From contig OW051496.1 in NCBI GenBank assembly GCA_932521035.1, positions 6,820,001-6,884,000 on the forward strand: a stretch of DNA of 64,000 bases, given 5' to 3'. The position numbers and the translations under genes are program-made. Positions 1 to 12,886 of this stretch are shown in pieces. Under the pieces are notes generated by a model. It saw only the letters and a list, made by a program, of their open reading frames with translations, was not told the origin of the DNA and searched no databases. Position 1 is the stretch's first letter. Each line of letters begins with the position of its first letter. The DNA comes from Oscheius dolichura (Eukaryota > Nematoda > Chromadorea > Rhabditida > Rhabditidae).

Positions 1-2952
1 GAAGAGGGCATACTGTGGCCGCTGATCCCCCCGACGGAACTCCTCTCATCCGTGTCCGAATCCTGTATACTTTCCCATAATTTCTATAAAGCCTGTCCAA
101 CTTACAGGCACTTTCCGGTCTATCAGTCCGACTGGCCTCTTCTCCGAGGTCACCTCGTCGTTCTCTAGTCTCAGTGTCCCCCCACTGTCTTCGTTGGAGT
201 CTTCACTGGGTTTTGGGGTTGGCTCTTCCACCTTTTTTGCCGGGGCCGACATCATTTGATAGTCGCCGGGCTCCTCGACAATGCTCTGGCTGGCACTGGT
301 ATTGGAGGACCGTCTTCTGTAGATGGCCATGTTAGAAAGAGTAAGGGAGACTCACTGTTGTGCTGGGAAGACACTCCAGACGGGGTTGGCATTGCTTCGG
401 AGCTCGTTGACGACGCTCTTTGCGGGGCTGCCCATACTGGCCGCCCGGGCCGAGAGACTCGCCCCCGAGGACTTCCTTCCAATCATACTGGTGCTGGCAG
501 ACGGGGAGCAGAGCTTCCTAAAGACCAGATTATATAACAGATAGAAAGGGATAGGAATAGATGGGGGACAGAAGAGAGGAACATAAGGAAGGGACAAGCA
601 CATAGCACGCAACCTGTCTGAAAAGCGTTCAGATAGACGACAGGGATCGCCAAGCGAATGGAGGGAGCCACGAGGACGGTCCAACCTGATGCGAGGAGGT
701 TAGTTTTATAGGCGGAAACATAAAATCGACTAGTTTAGGTGCAACGGACCAGTACACAGTGCAAGCAAATCCTTTTTTCTCTCTCATTTCCAGTGCAGTT
801 TGTACACACCTCCCAAGTAGCTCGATGGCCGTCGGGTTGCCAAGGCTGCCCCTCGGGCGGAGGTGAGCCACGGCCGCCAGCTGTGGCGTCTGCAGCCGTG
901 TGCCGTCTTCCTCGAAGGAGGCCACCGTGGCCTTCCGCTCCATCAACATGTTTCGCCTGTCTCTAGGGGCATACTGGGTTATGTGGCGGGGCACGGGGAC
1001 TGTTATCTGGCTCTCGCCAGGCACCTCCACCAGAACCTCGTCGTCTATTCTGGAAAGGGGCAGAGTATTGGGGGAAACGAAGCCGTGCGAAGAAACAGAG
1101 GGACAGAAGCGTTTCTCTCTACAGTGGAGGCAGTTAGCCACGAGGGGGATTAGGAGGGGCAGGGGGCAGGTAGAGGGGCAACTCACTCCCTATGTGGCCC
1201 CTTCATCTGGATCGGCTGGGTGTGGCTCCGATCCCGGTGGTTGGCCTGCCGCTGGTAGTTGATGATGCTGGACAGGGCGGCACTGATGTCTCTGAAATGG
1301 TTGTTCCTCCTCGCTTCGAGACCTCGAAATACCCGACGTTCATATTCTTCTTTTTCTCGGCCTCCTTGTCGATGAGCATGTTCAGTTTGCGGTAGATGTG
1401 GAGGGCCACCTCTTCCGACTCGCACTGCACCCAAATGGAACAGGACCCGGCCGGGCTGGCTCTCCCCAGCTTGATTATAAAATACCTCTCGTGGGCACCG
1501 AAGAAGGCACAGAATTGTCTCTAAAATACATTCCCTTCTTTAAAAAAAACGGGAGGACGGACCTGGACTTCTTGATATTGGTTCTTATCGAAGGGAGGCA
1601 CATTCGAGGTGACGCAGTTCTCCACCGTGGGTTCTATCCCCCGGTTGCAGAAGAGGATCGTATGGGGATAGAAACACAACCTGGAGAAGAGGAGTACCGT
1701 AACCCAAAAGATAAAAGGAGACGTACCTTTTGGGCCCTGCTTCCATGTGCGTTGTGGTTGTTATGCTGGGCAGTTTCTCCGACTCCATCAGGGGTTTCTT
1801 GAATTTGGGCGCGGGCATGACCTCCACGTCCCAGGCAAAGGCTAAAACACTCTTTGTTTTTCGGGCAAAGAGAGGACAACTCACAGAAGAATTCGTCGAT
1901 GGTGACTGGCCGGCAGAGAGTCAGGGTGCGGGTGATCTTCACCGCCTGGTAGATGGCATTGTACCAGGCGGTCGTGATCTCCGGCGTGTCTCCCCGTAGA
2001 CAGACCGTGTCGTAGGTCCCCATCCAGCACATACACTGCTTGATTTTGGGGTCCAGCTGAAATCTCTCTATTCATTAAAGGTCTAATCAAAAAGGGATAA
2101 ACAAGTTAATCCCTGGGATGAGTTATGACTTACGTGGTCGTCGTGGATGTTGAAGGTGATCGAGAGCTCGATCACGTGACGGGCCGGCTTTTTCTTCCGG
2201 TAGTCCTTCTCCTTCTCGTAGAGTTCCAGGACCCGCTCGCACAACACCGCGTAGTAGCTTCTTTTTTGCTTCTGAAACATCTTCTTCTCCCTTTCAAAGA
2301 GTATTTTTTATCTCGGGGTTGATCTCCAAAATTGAGTCTAATGAATCCCCTTCACGTATGCCCACACTTGATGACGTCTCCCTAGATAGAGCATAAACAC
2401 CTTTTTTTCTGGCTGGCCGTTCTTTGTAGTCGCCCCTTCTCCGCCTTCTCAGGACCTCCCTTTATTTTTCGGGGGCTAATGACCATTTTCGGCTGATCTT
2501 TAGTTTAATTTAAACCGAGTACACCCACAAAACAACAACGGGGGGCTGGGATAATCGGAGGGTAATGAGTCAGATCCGAGAATGTCGTCACCCCGGCCGG
2601 GTGACCCGGTCCCCCTCCCGAAATTGTCTTGTTTACTACAAAACGATCCAAGCTAGAGAGAGAGACGGTCGCCCATCTCCCCAGGAGCCGTTCCCAGTTC
2701 AATAAAGAACGATGATAATCATCGATCAACGGAGCAGAGGCAACAAACAACTCGCTTCCTCTCTCTCTCGGCCTCTCCTGTCTGCTCGAGCAGCTGAGGA
2801 AGAAGTCACATTGGCAACAGAGAGAGGAGAGTGTACACCCCGGGGTCACTCACAATGGGTACGAAGCCGGCCACCACGGGTCCCTCCTTCAGGATGTCCG
2901 AGTTCTCCTCATTGCCTTGACGATGTACAGATACCGTGGGGCTCCCTTCCAT
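1..2952 (-). CDS. Insulin receptor substrate-like adaptor (PH + PTB), 3' end off the left edge
   Basis: Cytoplasmic docking protein that would couple an insulin/IGF receptor kinase to PI3-kinase. Eleven exons can be chained with consistent phases: 2854-2952, 2134-2286, 1885-2056, 1727-1841, 1563-1680, 1333-1520, 1187-1291, 810-1049 (or to 1118), 356-517, 106-316 and 1-62. Several introns are 39-46 nt. Exons 1-3 encode a PH domain ending in a helix with ITTAWYNAIYQAV. Exons 4-6 encode an IRS-type PTB domain with RLCFYPHTILFCNRG and RYFIIKLGRASPAG, the counterparts of IRS1 'YRLCLTSKTISF' and 'ENFFFIEVGRSA'. The Ser-rich tail contains GDYQMM, a YxxM motif of the type bound by the PI3K p85 SH2 domain. 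The start at 2952 is the first ATG of the exon, but that exon may extend to 2986, where TTTCCAG is a good acceptor, so the true start could lie further upstream. The C. elegans counterpart would be IST-1. The family call is firm; both gene ends are uncertain. Confidence 0.85.
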
Positions 2953-5217
2953 AATCGTCAGGGTGATTTTGCCATAAAAGCAAGACCTGGAAATATGTCT
3001 CGATTAAGAGGAGGAGGAAATGTTGGACGAGAATTGAGAGAAAGAGAAAAAGGGGGAACAGGCGAGCCTCACGTGAAAAGAGAGCAAAAAAGAAGTGACG
3101 GAGCCGTTTCCGCCATGATTTTATTTGGAAAACGAGAAAAAAAGAATAATAGAGAGAGAGAGGAGAAAAAAGGAGATGAGGTGGAAACTACGAGGGAAGG
3201 CAAACAGATATGGGAAAGCGCGGGGGCGACAGGAAATTTACTGACTGTGATGACGCCGGCCTGTGCAGGTGCAGGGGGGACAGAGATATTCCGATGGGAA
3301 AAGAAGAAGAAGGGACCGGGTGGGGTGTATGAATCTGTTGTTTTCCCCCTCCCGATCCATATTGTTCTGATCGAGAGCGATAGAGGTGACTCGTCTCGTC
3401 ATCGTCGTCTTCTGACTCACAATCTTCGTTGAATATTTCGCCGTGTCGTGTTCGAAACTTTGTCCTCCCCAAATGAGAGAGGGAGGAAGAAGAGGTCCAC
3501 GACTAACCGGATCAAGAGATTTGCTCCCGGAGTTAAAAAAAACAAATTACGCCACACAAACAAGCCGTGGGCGGAACGGCTTCGTCTCGGGCAGAGGGGC
3601 TTCCCACTGGGAAGTCCCAGTTTGTTATTCCGCCGGCTACAGTAATCAACAGTTCCTTGAGACGAGGGGTACAAAGAGGCACAGCCGGCCGTCACAAACA
3701 GCTCTAAATCCCGGGGCTTATCCTCTGGCCATTTAAATAAAAAGGGGAGAACAATTCCTCGGAGAAGATGAAAGACGGGAGGGGGAGAGATGATATGATA
3801 TATAAACGGGGAAGCGTGAGAAGCCCTGTTTGCCCCCAATTCTATACCAAAAAACAGGAGGAGTACGTCAAAAGGAGCGGGGACAAATGTTGCGGAAGTC
3901 CACCAACGGCTGCTTAAACACGGCGATGCTCCGCGGATCATAAGGCAGAGACTGGCTGATTGCCCCCCTCCAACGGTAAATAGAATAAATCAAAATCATC
4001 TCTCTCTCTCCCCTTCTTCTCTTCTTTTTTTCTATGTTTTTTTCGAGGGAGGGGGATCACTTGCAATAAAATTGCCATATAAATGAGGAGAAGTGACGTG
4101 GGCAGGGGAGGGGGAGCGTGCTCTACTCCCTTTTTTCATCAAAAACAACACCCAGCCGCCGACCGTTGAACTCTTGAGGACGACGAGGGCGACACAAACA
4201 CATAGAGAATGGCACCCACCCGGTGTCGGATTCTCGTCCGGTGACAAGCGACGAGGCTGTGATAAATAGAGTATAATAGCCCTCTTCCCAGGTACCCCTA
4301 CACTTTAGAGGAGGGAAGACCGGGGGGAGCCCTACCCCCGTTGATCACTTTCTCCATTGTTTTGGTCCTCTTTTCGGAGGCACGTGAACCGGGCATGAGA
4401 TCCCTTCTGATCCACAAAGCCCCCAGGCTGGGGATGACTCCCCCTCCCCTAACCGACCGTGTCCGTTGTTGTTGTTCCCGTTTTGCGTTCGAGATGTGAG
4501 CTGTTTAAATTCCAGCTCAAGGTACACTCACTTGCGCATTCCGCTCAAAACGAAAACAAGGATCGAATGCTCCTGAAATTATATACCATCTCCCGTCGGG
4601 GGAAGATACAACCTTTCGGTCTCGTAAAAATGGGCAGACGGATATTTCTCCCTTTTGACTAGATTATTTACTACGGAGAGGAGTGATATTGAGGGGGAGT
4701 GACCGGAAGAAATGAAGACGATGATTTTTAAAGAAGGGGCCCTGTAGTCTCTGTGATCGATTGTGGGGGCTCTCCCCGCTCTTTAAGATAATATTGACTG
4801 TCGGAGACGGATTTGCACTCTCTTTGCAGCTACCAGAAGTGTCTCGATGGCTTGAAGAAATTGACAAAAAGTGATAACAACTGCCGCGGATCCGAACCGG
4901 GCAGCCGTGGATTGGGGATCAGAAAGGCGAGCCAGTAGACTACGAGCTGGGCCAGAGAACGAGAAGATGTAGGAGAGTGATAAAAGAGGGGTGGACGAGT
5001 GGAAGGAGGAAAAGTAGGACAGATACCAGGAGGAAGAAGTACCAGAGATCGACCTCCCAAGACTTTTACGACTCTTGGCTACGGCAAAATAGCCAGAATC
5101 GTAAAGTGATAACTCTTTTTGGGGAGGAGGGCCGATTTTTGAGGAAGAGGAGTAAAATAGTAGAAGACGAGAGGCAGGGAGACATCATGAAACGATCACA
5201 TCCCCGTGGCGACATAT

Positions 5218-5275
5218 GAGAGGAGGAGGAGGACACAAACAACAGCAGGCGCGGATACTCCTCCTCCTCCTCCTG
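5218..5275. repeat. Inverted GGA/TCC microsatellite
   Basis: A GAGGAGGAGGAGGA run at 5218-5232 is followed about 25 bases later by CTCCTCCTCCTCCTCC at 5258-5275. The arms are complementary and could form a GC-rich hairpin. It lies in the purine-rich spacer, where the second arm is a local reversal of the strand bias. Confidence 0.7.
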
Positions 5276-6304
5276 CTGCCGGCGGGTGGAACTAGTCTCA
5301 CAAGTCACAGAGTTCAGGGGGAAAGAGTTGGGAAAGAGAAGGAGGGATGAGCAAACAACAAAACGACGCGACAACAAACAAACAGAGTGTTGCACTCTCT
5401 CGGGCCTTTTCTCTCTCTCGGGGACGGGCGGAAGAGGAAGAGGACGACGAGGGGTGAAGTGCCTATTTTTGAGCCCCAGTCAACCGGAATAAGCACGAGT
5501 TATTTTAAGCTGAAAAGTATCGTGTCTCCTCTGTCTAGCTCTTCAGCCACCCCCGGGAGGATTGGGGCGATCTTGGGCGAGTCGGGATAAAACCGAGAAA
5601 AACATAGCCCCAGTCGGCTGGTTCCGGGTCTTCGAAAGAACAAAACAAGGGCGCGAGAGTATCGGCCCCCGGAAGATCTATGAACTGTGGAAGACTGTGG
5701 ACAACTCAAAGTTACTACCGTAGCCCTCCCGAGCCCGTACAGTGAATGACGGGTCAGTTGGCTCCCCCTTACAGCAAAGTGTTCAATGGCCCCCCGTCTC
5801 GTCCTCTTCCTGCTGAAACTTGGAACAAAAAAAAGATGTCTGCGTTATCTCTGTCAGTTCCAAGCCAACTGATAATCTCCCCGCGGGAAGAGGAGGACAT
5901 CTACGAAAACAATGGGGCTGGCTGGTGGGGTGGGGGTAGTACGCCCTGGTGCAGCCCCTCCAGCTGTGTGCGGGTACAACTGATGGGGCTGTCCTTCGGC
6001 TTCGCGCGGGAAAAGAAAACTATGTGTTTACATCGAAGAAGGTCCTCGTTTTCGAAACGGCGTCTTCTGGCGGGCTATTCGTACCAGGTGGCACTATCTC
6101 CCTGCCCCTGTCCTAACTTGTTATTTTAGGTGGGGGCAGGGGGAGAGCGAGTCAAGGGCGATTAAGCGATCCCTCCGAAGACAATTCATGGAGTCCTCTC
6201 TACAGTATTATAGGGAGGGGACGAGGCAGATGGGGAGGGAAAAAGTGAAAATGTATGGAGGAAGGAACGGTGCCGGTGCGCGCCTCTCCAAGATGGGATA
6301 ATGT

Positions 6305-6342
<38 letters not shown>
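6305..6342 (+). repeat. Poly-G mononucleotide tract, 38 G
   Basis: An uninterrupted run of 38 G on the plus strand within the purine-rich spacer. Runs of this length can form G-quadruplexes, and in C. elegans similar tracts need the DOG-1/FANCJ helicase to be maintained. The exact count is the part most prone to sequencing error. Confidence 0.9.
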
Positions 6343-6343
<1 letters not shown>

Positions 6344-9241
6344 AGAGGCTGTTTTGACCTTCAAAGGGGAACAGATGGCTAAAATGGTCGTACTAACGCG
6401 AGAGAGAGGAAGGGGTTTGTTTTGATCGGGGGATTGAAGCGCGAGAGGGAGGGGAAATGGTGGGGCTATAGCTCTCTTGGCAGCCGTTTCCTAGGGTCTA
6501 TTCCCTTAATTTCAAGCAGGAAGAATCAAGAGTCCGGAAGTGATAGAGATCAGTCCGTCCCCTTCCTCCCTGTTTGCACAAAAGGAATGTCCATTTGAGA
6601 TGCACCATAGAATGCCGAGGTTTTGGCTCTATTTTTAGACCGGGAAAAGTTTGCCCACATGACGAAGTTCGCCCCGGTTTAGGAGAACCAGAGTAAGGGG
6701 AGATGAGTTTATATTCGGGAGGAGGGCCGTAAAAGTGACGCCATCCGAACCGTACCTCTCCGAACTGGCCGGCACCTTTTCTTCCAGGTGTCTAGCCCCC
6801 CTCCTCCTTCTCGAAGAACTGAAAAACTTCTCCAATTTTTCAGCAGAAGGGTGATAAAAATCGAAAAGGAAGAACCCCTCCCTCCGATAACCAAAACGGC
6901 GACGGTCTGGAACCCGGCATGTTTACGGAAAAAGGCCTGTAATTATGCTGATCTTGTTCTCTTTTTGCGGGGATTATTCACTGGCTGCACTTTTGACTTT
7001 TTTGTGTTTTGTTGAGGAAATTGGCCGATGAATCAGACCGGGAACCGGGGGCACGGCCCCGAGGGGGTTGGATAAACAGATGAATTCGAATAATTCTACC
7101 TGAGGGGGAGGAGGAGTCGATTAGACGCCGGACGGAGTAAACAAAATGACATTTATTATGGGAGACGCTAAATGCCAGCGAGACAAGGGCAAGGGGCCCT
7201 CTCCTCCGGGAGGACAGTTCCTCTTTTGGCCCTCCGTCTTTTATAGAGAGTTTCTCTCAATTTCATCCTCACTGATATCAACAAAAAGATAGAAAAATAT
7301 AACGTGAGTTTGTTTTCGCCTGGAGGTGTCTGATTCCACAGCCGAGGTGTATTTTGTCTCTCTCTTGTGAAATGGAGCCACCGGATGGGGCAGGCGACAG
7401 TTTCCCTCCAGGGGACGAGGCCCTCCACCCGGCCAGAAAAGGAACACCAGCAGCGGACGGCAAAATCAATGGGACCGCCAAAACAATAACAAGTCTTCTG
7501 GGGTCCTTGGAGTGCTAAAAGGCAGCCGAGCCTCAGACAAACAGAGCAGTAAAAGTGAGAACGAATAATAAGAAAGAGAGAGGAACGGCCGGGTTAAAAA
7601 GTTGTTGTTCTCTCTCTCGGGGTGAGACCCAATTCTCTCAGGGAATCGTAAACCTCTCTCTGTGTGTCCATTATCCCATTAGGCTGGGAATTTATCACTA
7701 GAGGGGAGATCCCCCGGTTATGTTCTCTTGTGTAAAATGGACTGCCCTCCGTGAGACTATAAATTTTTTGAACTGAAAGAGGGTCCAAAAAATTGGCGGT
7801 AATGAATGGTACCGGCTGGCACAGAATAACAACACAGAGAGACAGAATGAGACACAACCTGGCTGCAAAAAGGGCAGATGTGGGAGAGGACGCACGCAGG
7901 GCAGGGGGAAGGGCACCGTCCGTCTATCGGTTGAAAATTACTAGTTTTCTCTCTGTTCAAGGTTTGGGGAGAAGAAGACCGACAGTCGAAAAAACGAAAA
8001 AACGGGAACAAAGGACAATTTCTACTCGAAAAAGTGGACGAAGACCATGGGGATCGGTGGTCGGACGGGTAAACAGGCGTTTTTGTTGGGGGAATTTATG
8101 ATATCCCCCCTCCTGGTCGCTGTTTTCTATATTTCTGATGAGTCCTGTAGCTGCTTACGGTATTTTACTCGAATAAAAGGAGGTTGCGGACATTTGAAAA
8201 GGGAAAAGTAAAGCCGGGTCCGTTTAGCTGACGACTGATGAGAAGAATGACATAAAAGAGGAAAACAAGAGCATCGAGGCGTACTCCCGCGGCTCAGTCT
8301 TTCTCCTCCGGGGCATCAATGTTCCCTCTCCCCTGCCCATATGTAAAATAACAAGAAAATACTTATAATTTCCCAGTAATCTATCCACGTGTTTATTGGG
8401 CGAGAGAGGAGAATCACGGGGCGAGGGGGCTCCATTGAAGACCGAGGCCAGTCACATTCTGACGCACACACACATCTCCATCTACACACACGGTCTTCAA
8501 TATATGCGGGCGTTCATAAACAAACAGCTCAAGGGGAGAGGAGAAGAGTTTCGCGTGGAAATAAGGGAGGAGTAGAAGGAAAATTCAGAGAGAGAGTTTT
8601 CTCGTGACTCGAGGTGTTCTCGTCGACCATAGTTCGAGTTGGGCCCGTTCTGGTGCAAAACAACCACATTTCTTGCGTAGCTGGGGAAACTGGGGAGGAG
8701 GAGGAGGACAAACGATTCCCCTCTCAGGGCGTATGCGACACAAACAAACCACTTCAGCTGGGGGGAGGCAGCAACGAGTAATAGTAGTCACCGGGCTGTT
8801 TTGTGAGGCCCACTACCCCATCCTCCTCTTATCCTAGGGGGTCTTGAGGTCAGGGGGAAGAGCCCCTCGTGGATATACGTGAGAGGAGAGACTACAGTAG
8901 TCCGGGGGCCTAATTTCCATAAGGAATCACATCTAATTTCCGCAACTTGTTTTTCTCGGCTAGTGAGCCCCTCTCTCTTCCTCGAAAGCCCCCCTTTATA
9001 TAAGGGATCGCCCCCTCTGCCCCCATTAAATTGTTTACTAACTGACTGAAATCCATTGTCAGCCGGGTGTCAATCAGCTCTTCCAAAAAAGTCTGCCCTG
9101 ATAGGCCGGTCGTACTCGTAAACACCCCGGCCTCCTTTTTCGAAATATAGCCTCCAGGCTCCCGGAGAGAGTGTGTGTGAGTGGACTTCGATTTGAAAAG
9201 GCCAGCATTAGATGTAAACAACACGAAAAAGGGAAGAGCCT

Positions 9242-9268
9242 GGGGGGGGGGGGGGGGGGGGGGGGGGG
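9242..9268 (+). repeat. Poly-G mononucleotide tract, 27 G
   Basis: A second uninterrupted G run, on the same strand and in the same gene-poor block as the 38-G tract about 2.9 kb away. No comparable run occurs elsewhere in the window. Confidence 0.9.
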
Positions 9269-12200
9269 CAGAGCGGAGCAATAGGGGGACTCCCCTCGGC
9301 GGAGGACGAGGAAACACAAACAAATAGATTGGGTAAGGGGGGAGGAGAGCGATGTCTCCAGGTTGAAGAGGGCTGAATCATGAAGCCAGACGGAATTCTA
9401 GAAGCCAACCAAAAAAGGCGTGACGTGGGAAGCGAAGTCGAGCAAAACAACTCACAGGGAACAAAGAAGCCTGGACTCTGACGGGATTCCAGTAATTTTT
9501 GGTCAGGAGGACGGATAATTACGAGGAGGAGAGAAAGGGAGAGGCTACCGGTGACCGTGGGGGACACGGAATTTGACGTCATCTTACGCAGAGGTTATCT
9601 CAAGCGGACTACAACTTTTGACCGCCAAAATTCACGAAAACAAGACGAGACTAGACATGGCCCTGTTTCCCAGAATCGAACGACTCCCCTCTTGGTGGCT
9701 CGCCCTCTGCCAAGTGAAAAATGTTCGCTGGGCTGTCCTTGGAAGGTGAAACAAACAAGAGAGGTGTAATTGGATAGAGAAACCGAGAGAAGCGGCACAT
9801 TTCAATGACAAACCACGGCTGGTTATCTCCTCCGGTCTGGAGTCGGCTGAAATGGACCAGGAGCCCCCTCCTCTGACTGACATGTTTGTCTCGCTTCTTC
9901 CTTTTTCTCCCCTGCTTTTTATGAGCACCCAGAACATGTGAACGGGAGATCGAGCACAGGTCAGGACAGTCTCCCTTTTCCCTATTTTAGAAGAAGGCGG
10001 AGGATATCCTCTTCTCTTTTAATCTGGCCGCTTTCGCTCGAGTCACAGTCAGGGGAAGACAGAATTACAGTAAAGAATGTGGTCTAAATTAAACCGGGAA
10101 GACAATAACAAGGAAGTTCTCGAGGGTCTGGCCAGTCCAAAGAGACAAACACCTCATTTGGAGGGATCTCTGCTCCGGGGGCGAGAAAACACCTGAGAGA
10201 GAGTACGGTAGAAGACCTGGTCAGGGAGAGAGGATAATGTGATCTTACTGTACAAGGGGAGGACGAGAGTTCTCTCCGGGAATAGAATATTCTGTCCGAG
10301 AGACCGGCTAAACCAGAGTTCTGTAGGGTATTAGGTGGGCGTTCTCCTGGCCGGCCGCCGACGAGTTGTTTTCATACACCCCGACACAGGTGCAATTTAT
10401 GGCAGAGGAAGGGAGAGAATTATACTATGGGCAGGGAAAGGCCCCGGCGCGAAAAGGTGTTTTTAAATTGAGTCAACTTCGAGGCCTCACGTTTTGTGCA
10501 GCTGTGTAAAGTACAGAAGGAGACAGGGAAACCATGGGGGTCCAGCATGTCCTCCTCCCAGATATTTTTTTAGCCCCGGGAGATAATTAACTTCGGTACC
10601 AGCTATGGCCCATAGCCTATAGGAAGAGTCCGATAAGGAGATTACAAGCCGAGAGGGGCCCTGTTTTTTACCGGTGGAGGCGTACCCGGGATGCACCAAA
10701 GTTAGACAGCTGGCCTCTCCTTGCGTCCTCCTTCTTCAAATAATCAAACGATGACAATTGTCCCGAGGTAAGGCTCTCATCAGGCGAGGTACAAACTTCT
10801 CTCTTTCCGAGAGGACAACGTCATTCCCCGGGACTAGTGTGTGGACTTGTTTACGCCTCGCGAAAACTGACATCTCCAAATGTGATCTTATCGGGAAGGA
10901 AGGAGGAGTGGGCTTTGGACTGCTTCAGTTTGACTAGGAGGGGCTGGAACAGCTCAGGCCCGTGGAGAAGGGGATGCTGATAAGGGCAGGAGGCCGGCCA
11001 CTACTACACGGGGAGGAGTGTACAGCTCGGGATATACTCGGCCCATTCTAAACGTTGAGAGACATTTTAGGGTAAAACTGAAGACGGCATTCGATTGCCC
11101 GGGTCAAGTTGCCCTAGGAACTCCCCTCGAGCTGAGCCATGTGACTGTCGGCCACCTAGGGTCTCCCCAGAAGTGAGATCCGGTCGGCTGAATGGAGTCT
11201 CTCCCCGCTCATAAAGAATTACTCTCCCCTGACTGGGAGGGAGAGAGAGCAAAACAGATTTCAACGTGGCCGGCGGCAAACAAGAATAGGGCCACGCTGC
11301 CACGGACCCAGAGGCTCGCTTTCAGGAGCAGGCAGGTGCATCTCGGATTGGATGAGGACCAGGAGATCAAAAGAGGACTGCCAGTTTCCTCTCTGCCTTG
11401 TTCGGCCGAGCTAAAGCTCCCACACCTGGCCGGCAGGGGGAAGCGGTTCTCACAAAAAGAAACAAGTTGTCACCGTGACCGGCCCCAGCCCCCGAAAAGT
11501 GTGTCTCTCTTTCTATTGATGACGGGTAAAATGTGACAACATTTTCGAGAGAGAGAAGGGAAACAAAACAGAAAAGGAAGTCATTTGGGAGGGGAAAATC
11601 AATTAACGGGGGTGCCCAGGTACAGGGGGAGTTGGGGTGGACAGCAGAGGACAAGAACGCAGCTTGACCTGGATTCGGGCGGGAAGGAGGAGGACAACAG
11701 GCCGACACTCGTTTTTGGGGAGGAAGGGGAAAGTAGCTACCGGAAATGGAGCTGTTTTCACTTTAATCAAGGAGTTTGGGTGAGAAAGAAATGGAAAACA
11801 AGGGAATAGAATAAAAGGAAAGGCTCGGGATTGGGGCGCTATCGAATTATTGAAGGAATTGTTCGAATTAGGAGCGGAAGCGGGTTACTGGGTCATCCCT
11901 CTTATTTATTTCTGATAAAAACGGATGCATTTTATGGAAAAGGGAGGAAAGGAAAGAAACAGACCAAAAAATGTCGTCAAAAACCGGACCGACCGGATTT
12001 TTTTGGTGCGGAGTTGGATGGTAGCCGTATTGAGGAGGGAGGACGAGAAAAGCCATACCTTTCTAACATTTTGGCTATATTAATATTTACTATAATTTTC
12101 TATTAAAATAACACGTGTCTATCACGTGATATAAGAAGTCGCGAGGCCTTAGAACAGTTTGGACTGATCTTGTTTTGACTGAAAGGGAGTCATAAACCAG

Positions 12201-12886
12201 TCGGCCGAGTCCCGGTCCTCCCGGGATGACTAACGGGCCTAGTCAGAGGCGGCTACAGTCGGGGGAGGGCTAACATCATAGGTGCCCCATAAAAAAGCGA
12301 GGAGAGTAATGGTCACGCTAGCGAAAATTTCGTCGCGGGGGGCTGGGGAGGGACGGGGGGCAGAGCAGACAAACAACAAAAGTGCAATCCACCGTAATGG
12401 GGGCCGCGTGACGGGCGAAAGGACACTACGTAATCTGGCGGGGTGGCCACGCCGATTTGCGTACGACAGGAGTCAACACTTGAACCCATTTCTAATCATG
12501 ACAATCTGCCTCTTTTCCTCGATTTCATCATTCCCGTTCCTCTGGAAATGCTCGGAAAAACTGGCCTCGAAACGAGTTGCGCTGTTTGTGCCACGGGATT
12601 TCCCAATGGTCTTCTCGTGACCAGATCTCTTGACTTTGGCCAGAATATGATTAATTCTGCTCGTTTTCCAGCAACAAAATCAATTTTTTGTCTATATTTC
12701 TTCGTTTTTAGTCATGAATGCCCCTTACCAGCTAGCGGCTGAGATCCCCCCTCCAATTACTGTTTCCCTGTAAGCGTGCTCCAACGCATCCTCTTCCATA
12801 AAAACATCTCTCTCCCTCTTTTGTATTTTCCCTATAAAACGGTATAAATCATTTAGACCCTCGATGTGAAGTGGCTCCAAACTGAG

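Larger units (their letters stand above)
2987..12856. other. Gene-poor, purine-rich spacer upstream of the IRS-like gene
   Basis: I find no convincing exon chain in this stretch of almost 10 kb. The plus strand is visibly rich in GGA, GAG and AAA runs up to about 12.4 kb, so it is pyrimidine-rich in the sense direction of the minus-strand IRS-like gene. It contains two long poly-G runs and a GGA/TCC inverted repeat, listed separately. Open frames here are short, low-complexity and without family resemblance. It may be a very long 5' intron or outron of the IRS-like gene. Nothing in it clearly belongs to Staufen on the other side. Confidence 0.6.

Noticed and set aside
5746-6129. A 127-codon plus-strand frame in the purine-rich spacer
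   Set aside because: Low-complexity composition, no splice signals leading to other exons and no recognisable motif.
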